DNA of 64,000 bases from an uncultured Verrucomicrobiota bacterium (GTDB lineage: Bacteria > Verrucomicrobiota > Kiritimatiellia > CAIQIC01 > Lenti-01). The DNA is taken from NCBI GenBank assembly GCA_937872095.1, contig CALMNW010000075.1, forward strand, positions 105,686-169,685, read 5' to 3'. Shown one piece after another: positions 25,301 to 35,500 of this stretch. The translations under genes were made by a program, and so were the position numbers. Within the stretch, counting starts at the first letter, position 1; each line of letters begins with the position of its first letter. The notes beneath the pieces are model-generated. The model made no database searches. It was not told the DNA's origin and was given only the letters and a program-made list of their open reading frames with translations.

Positions 25301-27531
25301 CGGCCTTCAACGCCAACCCCGGTCCCGTCGCGACGACGGCGGGCGTGGAACGGACCTTCACCGTCAGCGCGACGGGCAGCCCCGGACCGACGCTGGCGCT
25401 GCAGAGCCAGACCGCGTCGAGCGGCTACAGCTTCGTGCCGGCGACGGGCGCGCTGACCTACGTGCCGCCGCAGGCGGACGCGGGCACGCGCACGTTCACC
25501 TTCTCGGCCAGCAACAGTTCGGGCGTGGCGGTCCAGACCGTGACCGTGGCGGTGACTGCGGCGACCGCGCCGGCCTTCACCGGCGCATCCTCGTTCGGCG
25601 CCACGACGACCGTGCAGCGCACCTTCACGGTGACGGCGTCCGGCACGCCGGCGCCGACGCTGGCGCTGGTCGGCGAGACGGTGTCCGGCGACTACAACTT
25701 CGTGCCGGCGACGGGCGTCCTGACCTATACCCCGGTCAACGACGACATCGGCACCCGGACGTTCTCCTTCACGGCCGCCAACGCGGCCGGCACGGCGACG
25801 CAGACCGTCAGCGTGGTCGTGAGCGATCTGCCGGCGACGCTGCCGGTCTTCGGCGCGAATCCGGGTCCGGTCGACGCCACCACGGGCGTGTCGGCGGACT
25901 TCACGGTGACGGTGGCCAGCGGCTATCCGACGCCGACCTTGGCCCTGCAGGGGGCGACGGCGAACGCCAGCAACTATCTCTTCGACGCGGAAACGGGCTA
26001 TTGCGTGTACGTGCCCGCCGAGGATGAAGTGGGCGCGCAGTCGTTCACCTTCACGGCCGCCAACGCGGCCGGCACGGCGACGCAGGTCGTCAGCGTGAGC
26101 GTCGCGGCGGGCATCCCCGGCGTGACGGCGGCGATCTGGGCCAGCGCGACGAATGCCGCGGGCTTTACTGCGGCCTGGAGCGCGGTGGCGAACGCGACCG
26201 GCTACCGGCTCGACGTCGGCACCAACGCCTCCTTCTCCGGCGGCGGCGCCAGCGCGCAGTCGGTGCTGGCCACCAACGCGGCGAACAGCACGACGCCGCC
26301 GGCGGATTGGACCTACAATATTTCCGCCTCGAGCAGCAGCTATCTGATCCTGGGCTACGCCACCAACTACGTCGTTTCGGAGGCGTTCTCCACCGAAGGG
26401 TTCACGAACCTGACGGTGGATTTCAGCGCGCGCAGCTACGGCACCGTTTCGGGCACGACCCGGACGAACGTCACGGTTTCGATTTCCGGCGACGACGGCG
26501 AAACCTGGACGACGATCGGCGTGGTTTCGCCGGCGAACAACGTCATGAACGCGATGCCGACCCTGACGGATACGGCGAACCTCGGCAACGCCCAAACCCG
26601 GATCCGCTGGCAGGCGCCGAACGCCGCCGCCAATTCCGGCGTGGGCATCCAGGCGCTGACGGTGAAGGGCTGGAGCGCGGGCGGGGGGGCCGCCTACGTC
26701 GCCGGCTACTCGAACCTGACCGTTTCCGGCACGAGCCAAAGCGTGACGGGCTTGGCCGCGAGCGCCACGTATTACTTCCGCGTCCGCGCGGTCAACGGTG
26801 CCGGCACCGGCGCGAATTCCGCCGTGGCCAGCGTGACGACGACGACGGAGTCGGCGCCGGGCACGCCGCCGACGATGGACGCCATCGCCGCGCAGAGCGC
26901 GACCGCCGGCGGTTCGTTCGACATTACGGTGACGGCGACCCCGACCGACGGCGATCCCATCCTGTCGTACGCCTGTTCCAGCGCGGTGAGTTCAAACCTC
27001 TGGGATTTCGACGTGGACACGGGCTACTTCCTGTTCTATCCCACGGCGTCCGAAATCGGCACGAACCTGTTCAACTTCACCGCCACGGACAAGGACGGCG
27101 CCAGCGCGCCGGTGCAGATGAGCGTGAAGGTCTACACCGCGGCCGCGACCAACGAGTTCACGATGTGGGTGGAAGACCAGGGCGAAGATCCCGTCGATCC
27201 CGACTTCGATGAAAGCGCGGACGTCGACGGCGACGGCCAGACGACCTACGAGGAATATCTGGCGGATACCGATCCGGCCTCGTCGAACGAAGTCTACGAG
27301 TTGACGGGCGACTACGTGAACGCCGCGCAGGTCGGCGCCGCCACCGGCGAAATCCGGTTCAGCTTCCCCGCCAGTCCCCGGCGTTATTACCGGTTGGTGT
27401 ATTCCACCGATCTTTCCGGGTCGACTACGGTGAGCAACCTCGGCTGGGGTTCGTCCGGAACGATGACCATGACCAACAAGACGGCGGGCGCTTGGTACGG
27501 AACCATCCAAGTCCTGCTGGACGAGCCGTAA
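22357..27531 (+). CDS. Secreted gingipain-like (C25) cysteine peptidase with Ig/FN3 repeats and C-terminal module
   Basis: 1724 aa. The ATG at 22357 has GGAG six bases upstream; signal peptide 1-20 (VAWLGLMLGWAGIAGA). The N-terminal region to about 210 resembles a C25 propeptide (FANILLPSGAQNVQIS; MQGYRFVSVRVNPLAY). The catalytic domain runs about 220-640: LDYLIITSSSL, LLGGDDTIVPTRY, His482 in MFSGHGAPQEWG and Cys515 in IYTDACLTGHF. The His-to-Cys order and spacing of 33 suit gingipains, so activity is likely. After it come an Ig-like unit, an FN3 split by a beta sandwich, four further Ig-like units, a second split FN3, one more Ig-like unit, and the shared module from residue 1598. Unlike gingipains of Bacteroidota it has no type IX CTD; the shared module takes that place. 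A strong terminator follows. Confidence 0.9.
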   Translation: MKKVAWLGLMLGWAGIAGAAELSVDFTFSADDVELTPAGEYVVVGLADGSRVVDEAGAPAIPAKFANILLPSGAQNVQISASGAWTLLAEGIAPYPAQPRSPKSLPRPAFVPANDRYASAEAWPAETATYQGDQDMQGYRFVSVRVNPLAYVGAEKKLYLREKVTVTVTYDAAATIKSILPKQASLFGPLVDSLVVNPEAETEFAPAVKTTAPRAALDYLIITSSSLSNAFQQIADYRSSALGGGYTTRVLTTNTIASDYSGADLQAKIRACISNSVATLGTTMVLLGGDDTIVPTRYCYGNVDGTIETNMPTDLYYSGLSGSWNSDGDGQFGETSDGVDMAWDVIVGRLPMRTTANVTTYLAKVVAFESGSPVTNKIILGGPYAWDTYSGTDRPSDDVTIDGHAGFRDTSPINHTTVSDSEAWLRRLYRDGIRSYWPAQVSIMCDTLTSWDSSTGGDYSESAANTLTAFNKNYTHLMFSGHGAPQEWGLESGSFDSTDASSMTGLVAFIYTDACLTGHFDKNSNKIDGYTYTTEPCLGEGFLRNARPLGGALAHMGCARYGWGEPDAAPASNTSDGGPSTVYAYKFYKRIYETTNRTLGLAFAMHKADMVSLSGSDGCERWIQFGMNLLGDPALKMPTGSTIPTAPAFGANPGPVSATTGVAKTLTVTASGYPTPVLSLLSQTASSGYSFVPATGVLTYTPPTADVGTQTFTFRATNTEGIATQTVSVTVTLAPPAAPASVWASATNTTSYTAAWSASAAATGYQLDVATNSSFGGSGGSGSGTNCYHNGTLGAGTGGTWTETGLTQGSGYLISLTGDVLITPAMDFTASSSETLTFNARTYGGAVSNNNTITVSISTDNGGNWTTLGTRTPLNTTLTAMSPFNLSGYDGSQVLVKLETLGATASVGAGLDEILITNTAGPSVSSYVPGYSNRTVATTSQSVTGLTAGATYYFRVRATNAGGASANSSIANVTTLTALVAPAFNANPGPVATTAGVERTFTVSATGSPGPTLALQSQTASSGYSFVPATGALTYVPPQADAGTRTFTFSASNSSGVAVQTVTVAVTAATAPAFTGASSFGATTTVQRTFTVTASGTPAPTLALVGETVSGDYNFVPATGVLTYTPVNDDIGTRTFSFTAANAAGTATQTVSVVVSDLPATLPVFGANPGPVDATTGVSADFTVTVASGYPTPTLALQGATANASNYLFDAETGYCVYVPAEDEVGAQSFTFTAANAAGTATQVVSVSVAAGIPGVTAAIWASATNAAGFTAAWSAVANATGYRLDVGTNASFSGGGASAQSVLATNAANSTTPPADWTYNISASSSSYLILGYATNYVVSEAFSTEGFTNLTVDFSARSYGTVSGTTRTNVTVSISGDDGETWTTIGVVSPANNVMNAMPTLTDTANLGNAQTRIRWQAPNAAANSGVGIQALTVKGWSAGGGAAYVAGYSNLTVSGTSQSVTGLAASATYYFRVRAVNGAGTGANSAVASVTTTTESAPGTPPTMDAIAAQSATAGGSFDITVTATPTDGDPILSYACSSAVSSNLWDFDVDTGYFLFYPTASEIGTNLFNFTATDKDGASAPVQMSVKVYTAAATNEFTMWVEDQGEDPVDPDFDESADVDGDGQTTYEEYLADTDPASSNEVYELTGDYVNAAQVGAATGEIRFSFPASPRRYYRLVYSTDLSGSTTVSNLGWGSSGTMTMTNKTAGAWYGTIQVLLDEP
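27148..27531 (+). repeat. C-terminal module, copy 3
   Basis: The last 127 codons of the C25 peptidase gene (TNEFTMWVEDQGEDP, DVDGDGQTTYEEYLADTDP, FPASPRRYYRLVYSTDL, ending WYGTIQVLLDEP). Its last third has diverged from copies 1 and 2 while the EF-hand part is nearly unchanged. Confidence 0.9.
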
Positions 27532-27550
27532 GGTCAATTCCATTGCAACA

Positions 27551-27585
27551 ATATGCGCGGCAAGCGATTGCCGCGCATATATTTT
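27551..27585 (+). terminator. Strong hairpin terminator after the C25 peptidase
   Basis: A perfect 13-bp stem (27551-27563 with 27568-27580; loop GCGA) is followed by ATTTTG. The stem is palindromic and could act in both directions, but only the plus-strand gene ends here. Confidence 0.8.
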
Positions 27586-27641
27586 GCGAAAGATGCCGCC
27601 AATCCATGGGGTTTCGCTGGTTTCGGAAAGCACGGAAAATT

Positions 27642-27697
27642 CATTTTAACTTCATTTTAATGAATAGGGTTGCATTTTAAGGCGGATGGCATAACAT
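27642..27697 (+). promoter_or_regulatory. Candidate promoter with three CATTTTAA boxes before the subtilisin-like gene
   Basis: Three copies of CATTTTAA lie at 27642-27649, 27653-27660 and 27673-27680, starting 11 and 20 bases apart (about one and two helical turns), in a 0.2-kb AT-rich gap. A sigma-70-like pair TTGCAT (27670-27675) and TAACAT (27692-27697), 16 bases apart, overlaps the last box, 40 bases before the GTG at 27737. The boxes could bind a regulator. Confidence 0.35.
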
Positions 27698-27736
27698 CTT
27701 TCTAATAATTCGGCAGGATCTTTTCCGCAGAACGGT

Positions 27737-29545
27737 GTGAAAAAACGTCTGGAATGGTGGTTGGCGTTTGGTGCCTTGGTAGCTTCGACGGCCAGAGGCG
27801 AGAGCCAACCGATTTTTCTGGAAGGAAGAACGATCGAGACGTCGAGCGGGGTGCAGCAGGCGATGGTCCGCCTGCTGAAATCGTCTGCGCATCTGCCCAC
27901 GGTGCAGCGGCCGACGTCGCGGGGAACGACGCCGTGGGTCGTGCAATTCGACGGCGCGATCCGCGAGAAGTGGAAGACGGCGGTGGAAGCCGAAGGGGCG
28001 GTCATCCATGGATACGTTCCGGCGGATGCGCTGCTGGTCGAGGCTTCTCCGGAAATTCTCGCGCGGATCGCTTCGATGGATTCGGTGAAGTGGGCGGCGG
28101 AATATCTGCCCGCCTACAAGAAATCGGTGGACGCGCAGGACGGATGGGCGGACGATCGGGAATACGTCGTGGCGTTGTTTCAGGCGGACGACAAGCCGCG
28201 CATCGCCCGCGAATTCGGCGAAATGAACGTTTTCGTTTCGCGCGAGGAACTGACGGCCGACAACGAGTGGTTCCACGTGAAGCTGTCGCCGGAACAGGTG
28301 GACGAAGTCGCGAACTGGGGCGAAGTGGAGTGGATCGAGCTGGATCGGAAGCCGCAGTTCTGGGGCGCGACGGTTCCGGAGACGGCGGGCGCGGCCGTTG
28401 CCCGCGACCCGGTTGCGGCGCTCCGCCAGGCGTTCGACGCAGGCGTCCGGATCCAGCCGATCAACCAAGGCTGCGCCGATGCCGGGAACTATGGCGTGGC
28501 GGCGCGCGCCGTCGATCGGTTCGTCTGGGCGCATCCGGAGATGCTCGTCGTGGCGGCGGCGGGCAACGCCGCCGTGGATCTGGCTCCGGCGGATGGCGTG
28601 GTGGATGCGGGCTCGATCGGTTCGCCCGCGACGGCGAAAAACGTCTTGTCCGTGGGTGCGGCGGAAGGCCGCCGCGACGTCGCCCGCGTCTGGCGCGATT
28701 CGTGGCCGGAGGATTTCGCGGTGGAACCGATCGCGCTGGACCCCATGGCGCAGGCGGACGGGCCGCAGGGCCTGGCGGCGTTTTCGGGCCGCGGTCCCTG
28801 CGCCGATGGACGCATCAAACCCGATCTCGTCGCGCCGGGCACGTTCGTCGTCGTTCCGCGGCCGCCGGATTCGGACGACGTCGGCTGGGGCGCGGCGGAA
28901 AACGACGGCGAAATCTACGTGGGCGGCACGGGCGTGGCGGCGGAACAAACGGCGGCCGCGGCCCGGCAGGTGCGGCAGTGGCTGGCGGCGGAGCGGGGGA
29001 TCGCGGCGCCGAGCGCGGCCTTGGTGAAAGCGCTGCTCATCCTGAGCAGCCGGGATCTGGCGCCGGGCCAGTACGGGTCAGGGGCCGACCAGGAGATTCC
29101 GGGATATCGTCCGAACAACGTTCAGGGATTCGGATTGCTGCAAGAGCGCTTCCCGATGGACGGGATCGAACCGTACGATGAAGAGGGATTGGCGACAGGG
29201 CAGGTGAAGGAATATCCGCTGCATGTGCCGGCCGGCGGCCGCGTGGGGGCCGTGCTGGCATATTCGGATTCTCCCGCTGCACTGGCGGCGGGAACCAAGC
29301 TGGTCAACGATCTCGACCTGACGGTGCAGTCGCCGGGCGGCAGGATTATGCATGCCGACGGCAAGGCCGGGACGGACGATTTGAACAACGCGGAAATGAT
29401 CGAATTCGAAGCGGAAAAGAATGGAATCCACACGATACGGATTGAAGCCCGCAACGTGCCGATGGGTGGGGTGCAGCCCTTTGCCCTGGCGATATGCCAT
29501 CCGATAGCGGAGGCCGGGATGCCGGCGGAGACGGAGGAACCATGA
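27737..29545 (+). CDS. Secreted subtilisin-like pseudopeptidase (S8 fold, catalytic residues lost)
   Basis: 602 aa from a GTG start; signal peptide about 1-22. Residues about 45-215 resemble the propeptide region seen before KP-43-type subtilases (MVRLLKSSAHLPTVQ; WVVQFDG; VKWAAEYLPAYKK). The S8 core appears only from its second half: INQGCADAGNYG, the oxyanion-type Asn277 in VVAAAGN, SIGSPATAKNVLSVGA, and FSGRGPCADGRIKPDLVAPGT. The segments with the catalytic Asp and His are absent: the chain passes from the propeptide-like part straight into the later strands. The GTS-x-AAP serine motif reads GGTGVAAEQTA, with Gly399 where Ser should be. A P-domain-like beta region follows (about 480-595). 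The frame is open throughout, so this looks like a maintained non-catalytic protein. Its stop overlaps the next start (ATGA at 29542-29545). Confidence 0.8.
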   Translation: MKKRLEWWLAFGALVASTARGESQPIFLEGRTIETSSGVQQAMVRLLKSSAHLPTVQRPTSRGTTPWVVQFDGAIREKWKTAVEAEGAVIHGYVPADALLVEASPEILARIASMDSVKWAAEYLPAYKKSVDAQDGWADDREYVVALFQADDKPRIAREFGEMNVFVSREELTADNEWFHVKLSPEQVDEVANWGEVEWIELDRKPQFWGATVPETAGAAVARDPVAALRQAFDAGVRIQPINQGCADAGNYGVAARAVDRFVWAHPEMLVVAAAGNAAVDLAPADGVVDAGSIGSPATAKNVLSVGAAEGRRDVARVWRDSWPEDFAVEPIALDPMAQADGPQGLAAFSGRGPCADGRIKPDLVAPGTFVVVPRPPDSDDVGWGAAENDGEIYVGGTGVAAEQTAAAARQVRQWLAAERGIAAPSAALVKALLILSSRDLAPGQYGSGADQEIPGYRPNNVQGFGLLQERFPMDGIEPYDEEGLATGQVKEYPLHVPAGGRVGAVLAYSDSPAALAAGTKLVNDLDLTVQSPGGRIMHADGKAGTDDLNNAEMIEFEAEKNGIHTIRIEARNVPMGGVQPFALAICHPIAEAGMPAETEEP

Positions 29546-32500
29546 AGGTGCGCAACACAGCGGCGTGGACCGTTCTGACGGCGGTTCTGGCGATTCCCGG
29601 CTTGGCACGCGCCGCGGTGCAACTGGGCGAGTCGATGGACAGCGGGTTGGCTCTTGCCTACACCACCGGCGACCAGACGCTGACCAGCGGCGTTTGGAAT
29701 ACCGTCTCCGTCTACAGGGAAGCCGCCTCGGCCTCTTATGGCGGCACCGGCGCCGCCGCGCGCATCAATGACGACACTGCCGGCGCCTGCATCCGCACGC
29801 CGGCGCTGAATACGGCCGGGTCCATCACGTTCTGGTACCGCGAACTGAACTCGGGCGGCGGCACCTTCAAACTGCAAAAGTCCTATGATGCCTCCGCCTG
29901 GGTGGATGTGGCGTCCCAGGCTTTCTCCGGCACGAACTTCGTCCTGTATTCCAACCAGGTGAACGATGCCGCCTCCACCATTTACCTGCGGGTGCTGAAC
30001 GACAACATGGCCGGGCATTTGGTCGTGGATCAATTCGAGATCACCGCTTTCGATTCCGCGGTGGCGCCCGTATTCGGCAGCAATCCGGGACCGCTGACGG
30101 CGACCTCGCTGGTGGCGACGGCCTTTTCGATTTCGGCATTGGGCAGCCCGACGCCGACCCTGGCGATGGATTCTACCACGGCGTCGGGCGGGTACGGTTT
30201 CACGGCGGGCACGGGGCAACTGGATTACACTCCTCCCTTGGCGGACGGCGGCGCGACGCAGACGTTCACGTTCACGGCGAGCAACAGCGTGGGCGTGGCG
30301 ACGCAAACCGTCAGCGTGGCGGTGACGGCCGCCGCGGCGCCGAGTTTCACCAGCGGCACGGCCTACGGCGCGACGACGGGCGTGGCGATGGCCTTTACCG
30401 TCTTGGCTTCCGGCGTGCCCGCGCCGACTCTGGCCTTGCAAAGCGAAACCGCGGCGGGCAGCGTGGCTTTCACGCCGGCGACGGGCGTGTTGGACTATAC
30501 GCCGGCCACGAACGACGTCGGGGTCCAAACGTTCACGTTCACGGCCGACAACGTCGCGGGCACGGCGACGCAGACCGTCAGCGTGACGGTGGCCAACGTC
30601 GCCGTTGCTCCGAGCTTCACCAGCGGCACGGGGCCGTACGGCGCGACCGCCTCGGTCGCCATGGCGTTCACCGTGACCGCCAACGGCAATCCCGCGCCGA
30701 CCTTGGCGCTGCAGAGCGAAGATGCCGCGGGCAGCGTCGTTTTCACGCCGGCGACGGGCGTGTTGGACTATACGCCGGCCACGAACGACGTCGGCGACCG
30801 CGGTTTCGTCTTCACGGCCGCCAACGCCGCCGGCACGGCGACCCAGACGGTGATCGTAGCCGTCGCCGCCGCGCCGACCGACATTCCGACGGTCAGCGTG
30901 ACCAATCTCGCGACCAATTCCTTCACGATCAACTGGACGACCTGTACCGGCGCCACGAACTACCAGGTCCAGGTGGCGACGGACACCAATTTCACGGCCG
31001 GCAGTTCCAGCGAAGCCTTGACCGAGGATTTCGCGACGCAGACGGATACCGCCGTGCCTTCCGGCTGGTCCACCGACAAATCCTCCGATCTGGACTACAC
31101 CGGTGAACCCTACGTCGGCGCGGCGCCGCCGGCCTACAAGTTTGGCACTTCCGGCCAATGGCTGTTGAGCCCGACCTTCGCGACGGGCGCGACGAACCTG
31201 CAGTTCTGGGCTTACGGCAACGGCGGTTCCGGCAGCACGATCGCGGTCTCGGCTCTGGTCGCCAGCGTTTGGACGCTGGTGGATACGGTGACCATCGCCG
31301 CCAACGACGGCACCTACAACGTGGCGCTCGATCCGCAGACGACGCAATTGAAGTTTTCGTTCACCAAAATCTACAATTGCGGTTTCGACGACGTGGCGGT
31401 GCAGGCGGTTTCGGCGTCGGCCACGCTCGTGCTGGACCAGACGCTGGCGGCGCTGACGACCGACGCGGCGGGGCTGGACATGTCGACGACCTACTACGTC
31501 CGCGCACGCAAGGAAGGCGGCGAGTGGTCGGAGATCGTTTCCGCCGCGACGGCCGATCCGGAGCCGTCCGTGCCGGTCTTCGGCGCGAATCCGGGCCCCA
31601 TCGCCGCGACGGCGACCTTGGCCCGGGCCTTCGCGGTGTCGGCGACGGGTTTTCCGACGCCGGCCTTGTCGTTGCAAGGCACGACGGCTTCGGGCGGCTA
31701 CGGGTTCACGGCCGATACGGGCACGCTGGATTACACTCCGCCGGAAGCGGACGTCGGCACGCAGACCTTCACGTTCGCCGCCACCAACGTCGCGGGCGTG
31801 GCGCTGCAAACCGTCACCGTGACCGTGGCTTCCGCGCCGGTCTACGTGCCCACGGTGACCGTGACGAACGTCGGGCCCACCCTGTTCACGGCCAACTGGA
31901 ACGAAGTGACCGATGCCACGACCTACCAGATCCAGATCGGCACCGCCACCAACTTCTCCACCGGCGCCGTCGGGTCGAACCTGCTGAACGAAACCTTTGC
32001 CACGCTGACCGACACGACTCCCCCGAGCGGGTGGAGCAGCAGCGCGTCCAGCGACCTGGATTCCACCGTGTATTACGGCGTCGCGCCGCCGTCGTTCAAG
32101 TTCAACTTGACCGGCCAAACGCTGACCAGCCCGGTTTTCGCGCCGGGCGCGACGAATCTCCAATTCTGGGCCTACGGCCGCAACGGTTCGGGCAGCATGT
32201 TTGCGATTTCCGGTCTGGTTTCCGGGGTGTGGACCGCGATCGACACCGTGTCGATCGCGCGCAACGGCGCGACCTACAACGTGGCCTTGGATCCGCAGAC
32301 GACCCAGATCAAATTCCGCTTTACGCGGATCGTCACGGTGTATTTGGACGACGTGATCGTCCAAAGCGGCACGGCCGCGGGGACGCTGACCGTGGACGAA
32401 ACGGTCGCGGCGCTGACCTACGCCGCGACGGGATTGTCGAATTCGACGCCGTACTACGTCCGCGTGCGCGCCGCGCCGACCGGCACCTGGTCGGCGGTCG

Positions 32501-35500
32501 TTTCGGCCACCACTCTCGGCAACGATCCGCTGGCGCCGTGGTTCACCGGCGACACCGGTCCGTACAGCACGACCGCCGGCGTGGCGACGGCCTTCACCGT
32601 CGCGGCGATGGGCGTGCCCGATCCGACGCTGGCGCTGGCCGGCGCGACGGCGGCGGCGGGCAGCTACGCCTTCACGCCCGAGACGGGCTATCTGCTCTAC
32701 ACCCCGCCGCTTGGCGATGCGGGCACGCAGTCGTTCACCTTCACGGCCAGCAACGCCACGGGCGTGGCTACGCAGACGATCGACGTGGCGGTGGCGGCGG
32801 CGACGGCCCCGGCCTTCACCGGCGGAACGACCTATGGCGCGACGACGCTCGTGACCCGCGTGATCATCGTGGAGGCGACGGGCGCCCCGGCGCCGGTCTT
32901 GGCGCTGACCGGCACCACGACGTCGACGAACGACTACTCCTTCTCGCCCGAGCTGGGTCGCTTGAGCTACACGCCGCCCACGAACGACGTCGGCACGCAG
33001 ACGTTCACCTTCACGGCCAGCAATCTGGCGGGCGTGGCGACGCAGACCGTGAGCGTCGTAGTCACCAACATGCCCGCCGTCGCCCCGACGATCGCCGCGC
33101 TCGCGCAGCAGACGACGATGGTGGGGCTGGAATTCGACTACACCGTGACGGCGACGGATCCGGACACCGCCGCATCCAATCTCACGTTCGCCTGCACCAG
33201 CGCGGTGGCCTCGGCCACGTGGGCGTTCGACACGAACAGCGGATACTTCCTGTTCATTCCCACGACGAACCAGATCGGCACGAACGTCTTCTCGTTCCAG
33301 GCCACCGACCACCCGACGTCGCTGACGAGCCCGTGGTCCAACATGGTCGTCGTGGTGAGCGCGGCCGGCGATCCGGTTTCGATCTCCTTCGGCAGTGCCC
33401 GGATCGTGGGCGAAGAAGATGCCGGCACGTTGCTGATTCCCGTGAACCTGGCCTATTCCGGTTCGGCCTCGATGCAGTTCCGGTTCACCGGGCCGACGAA
33501 CGGCACCGCGCTGCGCGGCACGGACTTCAACTGTTCCACCACGCTGACGATTTCCGGATCGTCTTCCGGCAATCTGGTGCTGGATCTCGTGAACGACGGC
33601 CTGCCGGAAGGGGCGGAGTCGGTGAAGATCACGCTGGTGCCGGTGTCGCCCGCCACGGCCGGTTCCATCACGCAGACGGTCGTGCACCTGCTGGACGACG
33701 ATACGGTGGCCATCATGGCGGCCAACATCACCAGCGGTTCGTACCAGGAATACGAAGCGCCCGGCAGCCGCATCTTCCAGGCGCTGTGCCCCGACGTGGC
33801 GCTCGTCCAGGAATTCAACATGACCAACGGCACCGCCGAAACCGCCTACCGCACCTGGGTGGACCAGACCTTCGGCACGAACTTCTCGTACTGCCACGAG
33901 CCGCTGGCCAGCGCGAACATCCCCAACGGCATCGTCAGCCGCTGGCCCATCGTCGAATACGGCGAATGGGACGATACGACCCTGACCGACCGCGATTTCG
34001 TCTGGGCGAAGATCGATCTGCCGGGCGACAAGTACCTGTATGCCGTCAGCCTGCACATCAAGGCCAGTTCGGGTTATGAATCCCAGCGGACCACCGAAGC
34101 TCGCCTGCTGACGAACTACATCGCCCAGGCCGGCTGGAGCACCAACGACTACATCGCGATCGGCGGCGATTTCAACCTCCAGGTGCGGACGGAAACCGCG
34201 TTGTCGGTCCTCACGGCCAAGGTGGTCTCGGACGCCCACCAGTCCGCCGACCAGGTCGGCAACAAGAACACCAACAGCGGGCGCGACAATCCTTACGATC
34301 TGGTGCTGCCCAGCACGAACCTGGATCTGCGCAACCGCACGTACTATTTCGGCGGCTACGCCTACGCCAACGGCGTCGTCTTCGACACGCGCATCGCCTG
34401 GGCCAGCGGATTGCCGTCGCCGGCGCTGACCACCGATTCGGCCGCGGTCAACATGCAGCACATGGGGTCGATGAAGATCTTCGAACTCGAGAAGGACGAC
34501 GCGGTCGGGGCGCCAGCGGCGTTTTCGGCCGCGCCGGTCGGCCCGGCCCAGAACGATCTCTCCGCCACGGCCAACGCGCTGGGCGACGACGTGATCGTGG
34601 TGTGGGACGGCGACGACACCTTCACGACGCCTTCCGGGACGGCGCCGGCGGTCGGCGCGGCGTTCGCGGGCGGCACCGTGCTCTACAAGGGGGTTGCCGG
34701 CGCGTTCAGCCACACGGGCCTGACGGCGTGCACGCCGTACTACTACAAGTGCTGGTCGTACGCCGGCACCGTGTTTTCCACGAACGGCCTGACGGCCAGC
34801 GCGACGACGACGGGTCTGGACGCGCCGGCCTCGGCCTGGGCCAGCGGCGTCACCAACGAAACCTTCGCGGCGAATTGGAGCGCGGTCGCGGGCGCCGCCG
34901 GCTACCAGCTCGACGTGTGCGGAGCCCCCAGCTTCTCCGGCGCCGGTTCCGGCTGGGGACCGGTCTTCCGCGAAACCATGGGTGCGCCCACCGCCGGCAC
35001 GACGACGCTGGCCGAACACGAGGCGAACGACGGCTTCGACAACGACGGCTATGAAATGTGGTCCGGCGGCGCGGACAATCCGGCGGACGTCCGCACGAGC
35101 ACCGTTTCGACCAACTACGTCGATCCGGCGGGCAATCCGGCCTCCGGCGGCGCGAACGTCTATTTCCCCACGAACGGCCTGATCGGCACCGCCGGGTTCG
35201 CCATCTCGGGCATCGACACCCGCGGCTACCAGGCGCTCGCGCTCCACTTCGGCTATTACAAGGAGTCCGCGACGGAAAACATGCAGTTCGGCGTGGACTG
35301 GTCCGCGGACGGCGGCGAAACCTGGAACGCCGTCGCCGTTTCCAACGCCCTGCCGGCGGCCAATGCGGCGCAATACACCTGGTATGCCGTTTCGAACGTG
35401 GCGCTCGATGCGGCCGCGCTCAATGCGACGAACCTGAGCCTGCGGTGGGTCCGGGCCGACGGTTCCGTGCCGGGCCGCATCGACGACGTCCTGCTGCAAG

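Noticed and set aside
15940..27300. Repeated DNA blocks that might suggest a CRISPR array or tandem DNA repeat
   Set aside because: The repeats are long, in frame and encode Ig/FN3 units and C-terminal modules; there is no short repeat-spacer periodicity.
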